DNA of 24,494 nt from an uncultured Eubacterium sp. (lineage in GTDB: Bacteria; Bacillota; Clostridia; Lachnospirales; CAG-274): NCBI GenBank assembly GCA_900545305.1, contig UQYD01000027.1:1-24494 (forward strand), given 5' to 3'. Below, one piece after another: positions 7,031 through 15,387 of the stretch. Below the pieces are notes generated by a model. It was not told the DNA's origin. It searched no databases and saw only the letters and a list, made by a program, of their open reading frames with translations. The position numbers and the translations under genes are program-made. Positions within the stretch are counted from its first letter, which is position 1, and every line of letters starts with the position of its first letter.

Positions 7031-9139
7031 ATGAAAATAACACACAGAATTATGTCTATAGCATTGGCTTTTATAATGTGTACAGGCTTAATATGCACAG
7101 TAAATGCTGATGATAATACTGGAGAAATGTATTTTAACTTTACGCAGGAAAGCAAAGAGGGGGCTATAGATGTTGGAACAATAAATGGCAAAGCACCAAT
7201 TTATAACAGAGATAGAGGTTGGGGATTTGTTTCAGAAACAACAGCTATGCCAGTAAGAAAGGTAAATGTAAACAGTATTGAAGTAAAGAAAGATGGCTAC
7301 AGAGTAGTTGAAAATAGTGTAGCAAAATTCAATATTACTGATAAAGACGGAAAGTTGTTGGATTATACAAAGGCTACTGACTACAACTATTGTGGTATGG
7401 TATTCAGAGTAAATGTGCCAAGAGGTGGCTACAATATTCAAGTAGAAACTGCCAAAGGTAAAGATGATGCCCTTGTTTCTGTTTCTGCTACACAGACAAG
7501 TAGAATAGAAAATACAAAACAATGGGATGCTGCCGGACTTGTTAAAAATCAGCATATGGCAAAGTGGAATGGCAATGTGTGGAGCTTTGACTATTGTACT
7601 GGTAGAAGTTTTATAGACATTGAGGTTGAGCCTAAAAGTGCAGGCAATCCTGTTGTATTGAAATCTATAAAAATTACACCTATTCCTGTAAGGGAACAAG
7701 AAGAAAAGCCAACAGTTTATCTCTTAGGTGACTCTACATTAAAATCTTATCTTTTTGAAGAAGCTCCAATGAGTGGTTGGGGTCAGGTTTTTGATAGACT
7801 TTTCGATACAAGTAAGATTAATATTATCAATTACTCTATGGGTGGTCGTTCTTTAAAAACAATGTATCAAGAGGGTAGATTAAACGATGTTCTTATGACA
7901 GGTCACAAGGGAGATTTTGTACTTGTGCAGTCTGGTCACAATGATGAAAAGAATGGAAAAGACAAGGGTGTTGTAAGTGACCCTACAGCACGATTTGGTA
8001 CAGGCTCAACAGAAGAAATGTATAGAAATTACCTTGAAAATAGTTATATATCTGCTATAAAAGCAAGAGGTATGATACCGGTTCTTGTAACACCTATGAC
8101 AAGAGTTAAAGGTGATGCAGAAGAAGGCTATGTTTATGCAGATACTTTTACAACAGAAGATAGACAGTTTACAAAGGTAATGAGAGAAACAGCAAATGAT
8201 AACGATGTGCCTTTAGTTGATTTAAATGCTGATAGTGTAAAATACTTAAATGAATTGGGAGTAAAAGGTGCAACAGCTGTAGTTATGTCTATTGAGGCAG
8301 GAGAAACACCGGCAAAATCTAATTCAGGCAGTTATGCCAATGGTCACCCACAGCTTAAAATAGACGGTACACATATGAAAGAGGCTCTTACAAAGCAGTA
8401 TGCAAGGTTTATTGTTACTGATTTGGCTAAACTTGAAAAGGATTACAGCTATTTAAAGCCTTTAACAGATGCCTATACAAGTGATGTAAAAGATGCAATA
8501 GCCACAGGAAATTGGGATAAGGTTTATCCGGAAGTCGCAAAGGATTGTCTTACAGGAGATAATGCCTACTATAGAAATCAGATTGAAAAAATGCTCCAGC
8601 TTGGTGTAATGAGCAAGGATAGTGATGGCAATTTTAATCCGGAAAATATTATGACTGTAAAGGAATATATTTCAGCATTGACTAAAATTTATAAAATAGA
8701 TGAAAGTGCTTTCAAAAACTATGCTGAAGGTAATCTTACAAGAGAGGTTATGGCAACAATAAATTTAGATGCTTATAATATGAAATTTAAGTTAAAACCA
8801 AAGTATATGACAGACTACAATGGTAATAATATTACACCTGATGACCCTAATTACGACCCTAACTTGGTGGGTACAGAGGCACAGTATTATCCTTTAGTAG
8901 GCTACAATGCTATAAAGGATAGAATGAGTATATCTCTTAAATTTGCTGATAAGGTGAAGGAAGCCTATAATTTAGGTCTTATAAGAAGTGAAGTTGGCAT
9001 AGAAAGAGGTAAGGTTCAAAATGGTTATTATATTGAACCACAGAAAGAAGTAACCAGAGCAAAAGCAGCTAAATCCCTTTATTTTATGTATGTTTTAGGT
9101 AGTGATATTCATACAGAAAATGATATAATTGCAGAGTAA
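7031..9139 (+). CDS. Secreted SGNH-hydrolase esterase (rhamnogalacturonan acetylesterase type) with SLH-like C-terminus
   Basis: This 702-residue protein probably removes acetyl groups from pectic polysaccharide outside the cell. A signal peptide (1-26, likely cleaved after VNA) precedes a beta-rich N-terminal domain (about 30-215). The SGNH/CE12 catalytic domain (about 227-470) follows, with GDST (233-236, nucleophile Ser235), GGRS (271-274), SGHND (301-305, Asn304) and DGTH (445-448, Asp445 and His448). Residues 514-555 (IEKMLQLGVMSKDSDGNFNP, then a TVKEY turn) and 636-690 look like divergent S-layer homology repeats, which would hold the enzyme on the wall. AAGGAGGG lies just before the ATG. 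The exact substrate is inferred from family motifs only. Confidence 0.85.
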   Translation: MKITHRIMSIALAFIMCTGLICTVNADDNTGEMYFNFTQESKEGAIDVGTINGKAPIYNRDRGWGFVSETTAMPVRKVNVNSIEVKKDGYRVVENSVAKFNITDKDGKLLDYTKATDYNYCGMVFRVNVPRGGYNIQVETAKGKDDALVSVSATQTSRIENTKQWDAAGLVKNQHMAKWNGNVWSFDYCTGRSFIDIEVEPKSAGNPVVLKSIKITPIPVREQEEKPTVYLLGDSTLKSYLFEEAPMSGWGQVFDRLFDTSKINIINYSMGGRSLKTMYQEGRLNDVLMTGHKGDFVLVQSGHNDEKNGKDKGVVSDPTARFGTGSTEEMYRNYLENSYISAIKARGMIPVLVTPMTRVKGDAEEGYVYADTFTTEDRQFTKVMRETANDNDVPLVDLNADSVKYLNELGVKGATAVVMSIEAGETPAKSNSGSYANGHPQLKIDGTHMKEALTKQYARFIVTDLAKLEKDYSYLKPLTDAYTSDVKDAIATGNWDKVYPEVAKDCLTGDNAYYRNQIEKMLQLGVMSKDSDGNFNPENIMTVKEYISALTKIYKIDESAFKNYAEGNLTREVMATINLDAYNMKFKLKPKYMTDYNGNNITPDDPNYDPNLVGTEAQYYPLVGYNAIKDRMSISLKFADKVKEAYNLGLIRSEVGIERGKVQNGYYIEPQKEVTRAKAAKSLYFMYVLGSDIHTENDIIAE

Positions 9140-9148
9140 AACAAAAGT

Positions 9149-9196
9149 AACAGCAGTATTAGTAATCTTAGCAGATTACAATATTGCTGTTTTTTT
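9149..9196 (+). terminator. Strong rho-independent terminator after the esterase gene
   Basis: A two-part stem pairs 9149-9160 with 9180-9191 (12 pairs, one G-T) and 9162-9168 with 9173-9179 (7 pairs) around the loop TAGC. Seven T follow (9190-9196). Confidence 0.9.
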
Positions 9197-9232
9197 ATTG
9201 CTAATTCTATTAAAATTTGTAAAAAAATAATA

Positions 9233-9261
9233 TTGAATAAAAAATCTACTATTGCTATAAT
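9233..9261 (+). promoter_or_regulatory. Promoter of the marR export operon
   Basis: TTGAAT (9233-9238) and a perfect TATAAT (9256-9261) are spaced by 17 bases, with an extended -10 TGC at 9253-9255. This is one of the best promoter matches in the window. The operator palindromes begin inside the -10 box. Confidence 0.8.
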
Positions 9262-9300
9262 AGTTGTCAAATGCAACAGTTGTAAAATGACAACTATTAT
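9257..9300. promoter_or_regulatory. Tandem MarR operators within a perfect 13-base inverted repeat
   Basis: ATAATAGTTGTCA (9257-9269) is exactly mirrored by TGACAACTATTAT (9288-9300). Inside are two related palindromic units, GTTGTCAAATGCAAC (9263-9277) and GTTGTAAAATGACAAC (9279-9294), starting 16 bases apart. They cover the -10 box and the transcription start, so a bound dimer or pair of dimers would block RNA polymerase. MarR proteins usually bind such palindromes next to their own gene. The binding protein is inferred to be the adjacent MarR. Confidence 0.75.
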
Positions 9301-9313
9301 ATGAGGTGATTAT

Positions 9314-9715
9314 TTGTACGAAAATTATGAAATTATAACAAAGAAAAAAAGGGATTTTTTCAATAAAAAACTTATTGATGTAAACATTTCTTTTATGGAA
9401 GGGCTTATGATTTCCTATGCTGGAAACAAACCTGACCAAAATCAAGAAACTTTGGCATCTTTATCTGGTGTGGATAAGTACAGAACTGCTAAATTTTTAT
9501 CTTCTATGGAGGAAAGAGGTTTAATAGTAAGAAAAGCTAATCCTGAAAATAAAAGAGAAAAATTAGTTGCTTTAAGTGAAGACGGCAAAGAAATATATGA
9601 AAAGTTTAATAAGTGGTCTGAGGAATGGAAAGAGCTTTGCTTTAAGGATTTTAACAAAGATGAAATAAGTACATTTATGGGACTACTGGACAAAATGATT
9701 AAAAATTTAGAGTAA
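9314..9715 (+). CDS. MarR family transcriptional regulator
   Basis: Translation most likely starts at a TTG at 9314, backed by TGAGGTGA four bases upstream; the protein is 133 residues. The winged helix-turn-helix is visible at about 50-100: ETLASLSGVDKYRTAKFLSS is the recognition region, followed by LEERG-like MEERGLIVRKANPENKREKL, the wing typical of MarR. It heads an operon with a membrane fusion protein and two permeases and sits directly behind a double palindromic operator. It is therefore probably an autorepressor that releases DNA when it binds a toxic compound. The ligand is unknown. Confidence 0.92.
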   Translation: MYENYEIITKKKRDFFNKKLIDVNISFMEGLMISYAGNKPDQNQETLASLSGVDKYRTAKFLSSMEERGLIVRKANPENKREKLVALSEDGKEIYEKFNKWSEEWKELCFKDFNKDEISTFMGLLDKMIKNLE

Positions 9716-9741
9716 TTTATTGGGATAGGAGAGAAATTAAA

Positions 9742-11076
9742 ATGAAATTTATGAAGTTGGTGGCATTGGCAACAGCTGTTAGTTGTTGTCTTACTGGTTG
9801 CAGTTTTACAGGTGACGGTATTTTGGGTAAGGATAAAAAGGATATGAATATTCAAAGTACAGTTACAATGGATGAAAGTAATGTAAATGCCTTATCTTCC
9901 GGTCAGATAGAAACTGTATATGTTAAAGAGGGCGATGTGGTTAAAAAGGGTGACCCACTTGTGCTTTTAAATAGTGATAGTCTTAATGCACAAAGAGACC
10001 AAACAAAGGCGAATATTGAAAAAGCTGAGGCTGCCTTAAAGCAACAACAGGTTACAAAAGCACAGGCTGTTGCTGGCAAGGCGAAAGCACAGGCAGCAGT
10101 AGAACAGACAGAGGCAGGCAAAAGTCAGGCTGAAGCTGGAAAAAGTCAAGCAGAGGCTGCTGTAAAATCAGCACAGGCGTCTTATCAGTCTGTTTTAAAT
10201 GGTGCTAATGAGGAACAGCTTGAACAGTTAAGGTCAGCAGTAAAGATTGCACAGACAAATGTTGAAACTTCACAGACAGCTTTCAATGATGCAGAAACAC
10301 AGTTAAATAGGTCTAAAGCACTTTATGATGCCGGTGGTATGTCAAAAGTAGATTATGACAAGTCACAGACAGCATATACAACTGCTAAGAACAATTTAGA
10401 CAATGCAAATCAGAATTTGGAAATTACCAAAAATAAATTAAAAGATACTGAAAACGGTGCAACACAGGAAAATAAAAATCAGGCTAAGGCTGGCGTTGAC
10501 CAGGCACAGGCAAGTGTGGCACAGGCACAAGCCGGTGTAGCACAAGCACAGGCAAGTGTATCACAGGCTGAAGCCGGAGTTACACAGGCAGATACTTCAA
10601 TAGCAGCAGCAGACACAGCTATTGAACAGGCTCAGGCATCTATTAAACAGCTTAAAATTTCTTTAAGTGATATTGAAAAGAATATTGAAAAATGTACATT
10701 AAAAGCTCCAGTTGACGGTGTTGTAACAACTGTAAATGTTAAAAAGGGTGATATGGTTACTACAGGTCTTCCTACAGTTGTAGTAACAGATACTTACAAT
10801 CCTTATATTACTTGTAATATAGATGAGGATAAAATTGGAGATATTCAGCCACAGCAAAAAGTAAAAATTAAACTTTCTGCTACAGGTGATAAAACATATG
10901 AAGGAACAGTAACAACAATAAATAAACAGGCTGATTTTGCTACAAAGAAGGCATCTCAGGTAAATGGAGATTTTGATATTCTTACATATGGTATAAAGGT
11001 AGTGTTTGATGATAACCAAAGTGTTCAGCCAGTTCTTCGTGCCGGTATGACTTCATTTGTAGATTTTGGAAAGTGA
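9742..11076 (+). CDS. HlyD-type membrane fusion lipoprotein of an export system
   Basis: The 444-residue protein begins with a lipoprotein signal peptide and lipobox LTGC (lipidated Cys20). A biotinyl-lipoyl half-domain follows (about 53-82, IETVYVKEGDVVKKGDPLVL), then a long alpha-helical hairpin (about 85-310) full of Ala, Gln and Ser, the second lipoyl half (CTLKAPVDGVVTTVNVKKGD) and a beta-barrel domain with PQQKVKIKLSATGD. This is the HlyD/YbhG fold, which joins an inner-membrane pump to the outside. Parts of the helical region are near-exact seven-residue repeats (AQAQASV, AQAQAGV and so on). AGGAGAG precedes the ATG, 26 bases after marR. Confidence 0.92.
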   Translation: MKFMKLVALATAVSCCLTGCSFTGDGILGKDKKDMNIQSTVTMDESNVNALSSGQIETVYVKEGDVVKKGDPLVLLNSDSLNAQRDQTKANIEKAEAALKQQQVTKAQAVAGKAKAQAAVEQTEAGKSQAEAGKSQAEAAVKSAQASYQSVLNGANEEQLEQLRSAVKIAQTNVETSQTAFNDAETQLNRSKALYDAGGMSKVDYDKSQTAYTTAKNNLDNANQNLEITKNKLKDTENGATQENKNQAKAGVDQAQASVAQAQAGVAQAQASVSQAEAGVTQADTSIAAADTAIEQAQASIKQLKISLSDIEKNIEKCTLKAPVDGVVTTVNVKKGDMVTTGLPTVVVTDTYNPYITCNIDEDKIGDIQPQQKVKIKLSATGDKTYEGTVTTINKQADFATKKASQVNGDFDILTYGIKVVFDDNQSVQPVLRAGMTSFVDFGK

Positions 11077-11087
11077 TGTGATAACCT

Positions 11088-12260
11088 ATGAACATTTTTA
11101 GGTGGTTAAAAAACAAGATAGTTAAACATAGGCATATGATTATACCTATGCTTATAGTTCTCATACTTCCAAATTTAGTTGGTATACTTATTGGTTATGA
11201 ATACAGTAATTATCCTTTCAAAAATGCAGACACTATAATAGTAAATCACGATGAGTCAGCTACTGCTGTTGCTCTTGTGAAAATGATAAAGGAAAATGAA
11301 ACCTTTAACGTAATAAAGGAAAGTACAGAAAACAGTGATGTTGAAAAGTATATAAAAGAGGGAAAGGCTGCTGCCGGTATCATTATTCCCGAAGATTTTT
11401 CTTACAATATTACGCATGGAAAAGAAGCTAAGATAATGGTATTTAATGACGGTGCATTATCTAGCTCCGGTAGCACGGTAAGGTCTAAAATATCCGAAAC
11501 CTTAGGTACAATAAAGGCAGGGTATATGATAAAAATTGCTGAAGGTACTTTCAATATGGCACCTCAGACAGCAAAATATGTGGTATCTCCTTTTGGTTAC
11601 AAAACCAGAATACTGGGTAATCCAACGTCAAATATTGCAAATATGATGGTTGAAGGTGTTTTGCTTACAATGTGCCAAATGCTTTTTATGGGACAGACTG
11701 CATTTATTAGAGAAAAGAAAAGATTTAAGAACATTTTGGCTAAGGTCCTTGTTTGTGCTTTTTGGGGATTTATAAGTGCTTGTATTACAGTAATTGTGCA
11801 GACCAGAACGTTTAACACACCTTATAATGGTTCTGTATTAGCCGGTGTGTTGTTAATTGCTCTTGCGTCTTTAGGATTTAGCTTTTTGGGTATGGCTATA
11901 AGAATAGGAGCAAAACATGGTGTAGACGATGTTGTAAGTAAAGTTAGTCTTGTCAGCTTTACTATGCTGCTTTCAGGCTATACTTTCCCTGTTTTTGCTA
12001 TGCCTAAATTCTTTTCATATTTGGAATACTGGATGCCTAACAGACATATTATAATACCTTTGAGAAGTATAGGTTTGTTAGGTTGTAACTTAAATGATAT
12101 TAAAGGCGATATTATATGGCTGATTGCCTTTGTATGTCTTATGTTCTTGTTTATGTGTTATAAATTTTATTTAAAACCTGTATTAGAACAAAAGAAAAAG
12201 GCGAAAAAGGCTTTAAAAAGCAAGGCTGAAACTCCTATAGAAATGGCAGGTGAACAGTAA
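11088..12260 (+). CDS. ABC-2 type transport permease, first subunit
   Basis: The 390-residue protein has the layout of ABC2_membrane_3 permeases (YbhS/YbhR/YhhJ-like). One N-terminal membrane helix (about 17-36) is followed by a large extracytoplasmic domain (about 40-185, with IIVNHDESATAVALVKMI and AAGIIIPEDFS) and a C-terminal set of about five helices (about 185-365). The tail is basic (KKKAKKALKSK). It starts 11 bases after the membrane fusion gene with a weak ribosome binding site (AAGTGATGTGA). The partner permease begins immediately after its stop. ABC-2 pumps need an ATPase, but none is encoded in this operon or elsewhere in the window. Confidence 0.85.
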   Translation: MNIFRWLKNKIVKHRHMIIPMLIVLILPNLVGILIGYEYSNYPFKNADTIIVNHDESATAVALVKMIKENETFNVIKESTENSDVEKYIKEGKAAAGIIIPEDFSYNITHGKEAKIMVFNDGALSSSGSTVRSKISETLGTIKAGYMIKIAEGTFNMAPQTAKYVVSPFGYKTRILGNPTSNIANMMVEGVLLTMCQMLFMGQTAFIREKKRFKNILAKVLVCAFWGFISACITVIVQTRTFNTPYNGSVLAGVLLIALASLGFSFLGMAIRIGAKHGVDDVVSKVSLVSFTMLLSGYTFPVFAMPKFFSYLEYWMPNRHIIIPLRSIGLLGCNLNDIKGDIIWLIAFVCLMFLFMCYKFYLKPVLEQKKKAKKALKSKAETPIEMAGEQ

Positions 12261-13439
12261 TTGAATTTAAGAAAAATTTTAAGACAGGAAAAACCTCTTA
12301 TAATAAGCATAATTTTTACATTGCTTTTTATAGCATTAGTTATGCCTTATGTATGGAAAAGTCCTTACATAGAACACGTTTCATTTGCTGTGCTTGATGA
12401 GGATAATTCAGCACTTTCCAGAAAAATAACAGAATTGGTAAAAACAAATAATTATGTAGATGTAAATTACTATCCTAGTTCAGAAGATGACTTGGAAAAG
12501 GCAATTAAAAAAGGCAAGGTTTACGGGGGCTTAATTATTCCCAAAGACTTTAGCAAAGATGTAGCATTAAAGAAAACACCGGATTGTCTTGTTGTTGTTG
12601 ACGGCAGTAATGTTATGGTAGGTGGTAATGCTTTAAACGGCTGTGCAACGGTGTTAAGTACATTAAGTGCCGGTACTGAATTAAAAATATTAGAGGGCAG
12701 TGGTATGAATCCTACATCGGCACAAACTTCACTAGGTTCTTTTACAGCTGTTGACAGAGCTGTGTATGAGCCAACAGGTGGATATACACCTAGAATGATG
12801 TATGCCCTTATGATTATGCTTGTTCAGCAAATAATGTTGATAAATTTTGTTATGCCTCTTTTTACAGAAAGAAAAAAATATTTTATTCGAGGAAGTAAAA
12901 AGGAAAATATTGAAAATATAAAAGATATATTGGTAAGAATTGCTGTTGTTTTTGTAAGCTGTATTATAATAAGTTTTGGTGCATTACTTATTGTAGGTAA
13001 AATGAGAGGCTTGCCTTTGAGAGGAAATATATTTGTCTATATTGTGCTTATGATATTGTTTATGCTTGATTGCTTAGGAATATCTATAGCAATAAGTGCT
13101 TTTGCTAAATCCGGTACAATAATCAGATGGATTTACTATATGCTTTCTACAACTATTACATTCTTCTCCGGAGCAGCATATCCATTTTATATGATGCCTG
13201 ATTGGCTTAGTAAAATGTCACACATTATTATACCAATGGCAAATCTTTCTATGGCATTTAAGGCACTTAATTTAAAGGGTGTAGGCTTTAGTATTCTTAT
13301 GCCGGATATAATGAATGGTGTTAAATATATGGTTTTCTGGTTACCTGTTGGTATTGTTCTTTATGTTTTAAGTATTTTTATAGAAAAGAAAAAGTTAAAT
13401 AACAAATTAGACAATACAGAAAATTTGGTGGCAGAATAA
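12261..13439 (+). CDS. ABC-2 type transport permease, second subunit
   Basis: This 392-residue protein starts with TTG directly after the stop codon of the first permease; AGGTGA ten bases upstream is the ribosome binding site and the two are surely co-translated. It shares the layout of its neighbour: one N-terminal helix (about 13-31), an extracytoplasmic domain (VSFAVLDEDNSALSRKITEL, then VYGGLIIPKDFSKDVALKK) and about five C-terminal helices ending near residue 375. The pair probably forms a heterodimeric channel working with the lipoprotein. In E. coli ybhGFSR-type operons an ATPase gene lies between the fusion protein and the permeases; here it is missing. Confidence 0.85.
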   Translation: MNLRKILRQEKPLIISIIFTLLFIALVMPYVWKSPYIEHVSFAVLDEDNSALSRKITELVKTNNYVDVNYYPSSEDDLEKAIKKGKVYGGLIIPKDFSKDVALKKTPDCLVVVDGSNVMVGGNALNGCATVLSTLSAGTELKILEGSGMNPTSAQTSLGSFTAVDRAVYEPTGGYTPRMMYALMIMLVQQIMLINFVMPLFTERKKYFIRGSKKENIENIKDILVRIAVVFVSCIIISFGALLIVGKMRGLPLRGNIFVYIVLMILFMLDCLGISIAISAFAKSGTIIRWIYYMLSTTITFFSGAAYPFYMMPDWLSKMSHIIIPMANLSMAFKALNLKGVGFSILMPDIMNGVKYMVFWLPVGIVLYVLSIFIEKKKLNNKLDNTENLVAE

Positions 13440-13445
13440 TTTTTG

Positions 13446-13474
13446 AGAGTTGGAGTGTTTTCCAACTCTTTTTT
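13446..13474 (+). terminator. Rho-independent terminator of the export operon
   Basis: A perfect nine-base stem (AGAGTTGGA, 13446-13454, with 13461-13469) and six-base loop are followed by a run of T to 13474. Confidence 0.9.
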
Positions 13475-13495
13475 GTTTATTTAGATTTAAAAATT

Positions 13496-13504
13496 TGATA
13501 TAAT
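13496..13504 (+). promoter_or_regulatory. Extended -10 promoter of the adenine deaminase gene
   Basis: TGA followed by perfect TATAAT (13499-13504) lies 22 bases before the start codon. The -35 (TTTATT, 13476-13481) is weak. The predicted 5' leader is only about 15 bases, so there is no room for a purine riboswitch. Confidence 0.6.
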
Positions 13505-13525
13505 ACAAAGAGAGGTGATTTTAGT

Positions 13526-15178
13526 ATGAAAAATATTATTTCTTCTGCAGCAGGCAGAGAAAAAGCAGATATTGTATTAAAGAACGGTAAGATTATAGAT
13601 GTATTAGGTCATAGAATAGTTGAAGGCAGTGTCGGTATTAAAGACGGCATTATTTTAGGTATAGGAAATTATGAGGGAGAAAAGGAAATAGATGTGAAGG
13701 GTGCATATATTGCTCCCGGTTTTGTAGATTGCCATATTCATATTGAGTCTACAATGGTTACACCAAGTGAATTTTCTCGCCTTGTAGCTCCATGGGGTGT
13801 TACTACTGTAATTGCAGACCCTCACGAAATAGCGAATGTGGCTGGTGAAAAGGGTTTGAAGTTTATGCTTGAAGATAGCAAAAATTCTCCTGTTGATATT
13901 GAATTTATGCTTCCTTCTTGTGTACCGGCTACACCTTTTGATGATAGTGGAGCAGTAATTGATGGCGACCTTACAAAAGAGCTTTTAAGTAAGTATGATT
14001 TCAAGGGCTTAGGGGAAATGATGAATTCAGTTGGTGTTGTCAACTGCGATGAGGATATAATGAAGAAGTTGGATTGTGACTGTATAAAAGACGGACACGC
14101 TCCAATGTTAGAGGGTAAAGCACTTAATGCCTATGTATGTGGTGGCATAAGTAATGACCACGAATGTTCAAATGAAAAAGAGGCATTGGAAAAGGTTTCA
14201 GCTGGCTTAAATATTTATATTAGGCAGGGTACAGGTGCTAAAAATTTAGATGCTCTTATTAGTGCAGTAACTCCTTATAATTTACCACATTTTGCTTTTT
14301 GTACAGATGATAAGCATACAGAGGAAATTATGAAAGAGGGTACAATATCAAATTGCATAAGATTGGCAATAGAAAAAGGTTTTGACCCAATTTCAGCCTA
14401 TACAATGGCATCTTACAACGGTGCTATGATGAACAGATTGTACGACAGAGGTGCTATTGCTCCAAATAAAATAGCTGATATTGTTGTTACAGAGGATATT
14501 TCAGCACAGAATATAAAGTATGTTTTCAAAAATGGTCAGCTTATAGCCAGTGACGGCAAAGTTAATTTTGAAAGAGTATCAGCCGATAGCAAAGATGTAA
14601 CAAATACTGTAAATATAAAGGAAATGACAGCTGAAGATTTCAAAAAGGATTTTGATAAGAATGAACCAGTAATTGAAATTGAAACAGGTTCACTTATTAC
14701 AAATGCTGTTTATGTAGAAAGTATTGATGGGCTTAGTCTTTGTGCAAATATTGAAAGATATTCAGGTAAAAGCTCAATGGGTAAGTGTTTTTTGAAAGGC
14801 TTTACAGTAGAAAATGGTGCTATTGCTCAGACTATAGGTCATGATTCTCACAATATTAGTGTAATAGGTAGTGACGGAGAAAATATGGCAACAGCTGTAA
14901 ATGCTCTTGGAAAAGAGGGAGGCATAGTTGTAGTACAGGATAAAAAAGTTATTGCAAATATGCCACTTCCTATTGGTGGATTAATGTCAGACTTGGATTA
15001 TGAAACTGTTGCCAAGGAACAAAGTGAAATTGTAGAAGGTGCTAAAAAGATTTGTGAAAATGGAAGTAGTACTTTACTTATGGTACTTGCCTTTGTGTCA
15101 CTTTTAGTAATTCCACATATAAAATTAAATAATAGAGGTCTTTTTAATGTGGATAAGTTTGAATTCTACAAAAAATAA
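13526..15178 (+). CDS. ade: Adenine deaminase
   Basis: Ade hydrolyses adenine to hypoxanthine and ammonia in purine salvage. The 550-residue protein is a metal-dependent amidohydrolase: after a small N-terminal beta domain comes PGFVDCHIHIESTMVTPSEF (metal-binding HxH of CHIHIE, about residues 71-76), TTVIADPHEIANVAG with the conserved PHE(I)AN motif, GLGEMMN, KDGHAPML, GISNDHECS and FCTDDKH. The C-terminal family domain ends in LPVIPEL-like LLVIPHIKLNNRGLFNV. Length is a little below the usual 570-600. AGAGGTGAT is a good ribosome binding site. It has its own promoter and stands alone between two unrelated units. Confidence 0.95.
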   Translation: MKNIISSAAGREKADIVLKNGKIIDVLGHRIVEGSVGIKDGIILGIGNYEGEKEIDVKGAYIAPGFVDCHIHIESTMVTPSEFSRLVAPWGVTTVIADPHEIANVAGEKGLKFMLEDSKNSPVDIEFMLPSCVPATPFDDSGAVIDGDLTKELLSKYDFKGLGEMMNSVGVVNCDEDIMKKLDCDCIKDGHAPMLEGKALNAYVCGGISNDHECSNEKEALEKVSAGLNIYIRQGTGAKNLDALISAVTPYNLPHFAFCTDDKHTEEIMKEGTISNCIRLAIEKGFDPISAYTMASYNGAMMNRLYDRGAIAPNKIADIVVTEDISAQNIKYVFKNGQLIASDGKVNFERVSADSKDVTNTVNIKEMTAEDFKKDFDKNEPVIEIETGSLITNAVYVESIDGLSLCANIERYSGKSSMGKCFLKGFTVENGAIAQTIGHDSHNISVIGSDGENMATAVNALGKEGGIVVVQDKKVIANMPLPIGGLMSDLDYETVAKEQSEIVEGAKKICENGSSTLLMVLAFVSLLVIPHIKLNNRGLFNVDKFEFYKK

Positions 15179-15252
15179 CATTAAATTACGTTGTGCAAAT
15201 TATATAAAAAAGAAAATTGTGTCAAATAATAAGTATTATTGTTTAAAACTGT

Positions 15253-15387
15253 TGTGGAAAAATATACCTATATACTAACAGCTTTTACACATCAGCAAAA
15301 ACCCTATTTAAGGGTTATTCACAGACTTTTCCACTTTATCCACAAAAAATAAATGCACATATTGTGGAAAACCTAGAGTTATCCACA
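15253..15387. other. Cluster of DnaA-box-like 9-mers
   Basis: Two perfect consensus DnaA boxes TTATCCACA (15336-15344 and 15379-15387), one TTATTCACA (15315-15323) and two reverse-strand TTTTCCACA boxes (15253-15261 and 15363-15371) lie within 135 bases; TTTTCCACT (15327-15335) is a weaker sixth. This density suggests DnaA binding. It could be a replication origin, or one of the DnaA-box clusters known outside oriC in Bacillus subtilis that affect DnaA activity or nearby transcription. There is no dnaA, dnaN, rpmH or parB in the window, and genes on both sides run the same way, which argues against a standard origin. Confidence 0.65.

Noticed and set aside
7232..7699. Minus-strand open frame of 155 codons inside the esterase gene
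   Set aside because: It is the mirror of a well-supported coding region, lacks a ribosome binding site and shows low-complexity Tyr/Ile/Cys-rich translation.
9442..9855. Minus-strand open frame of 137 codons opposite marR
   Set aside because: It overlaps the strongly supported MarR and lipoprotein starts and has no family resemblance or ribosome binding site.
13475..13525. Purine riboswitch upstream of adenine deaminase
   Set aside because: The predicted leader from the extended -10 promoter to the start codon is only about 15 bases, too short for any aptamer.
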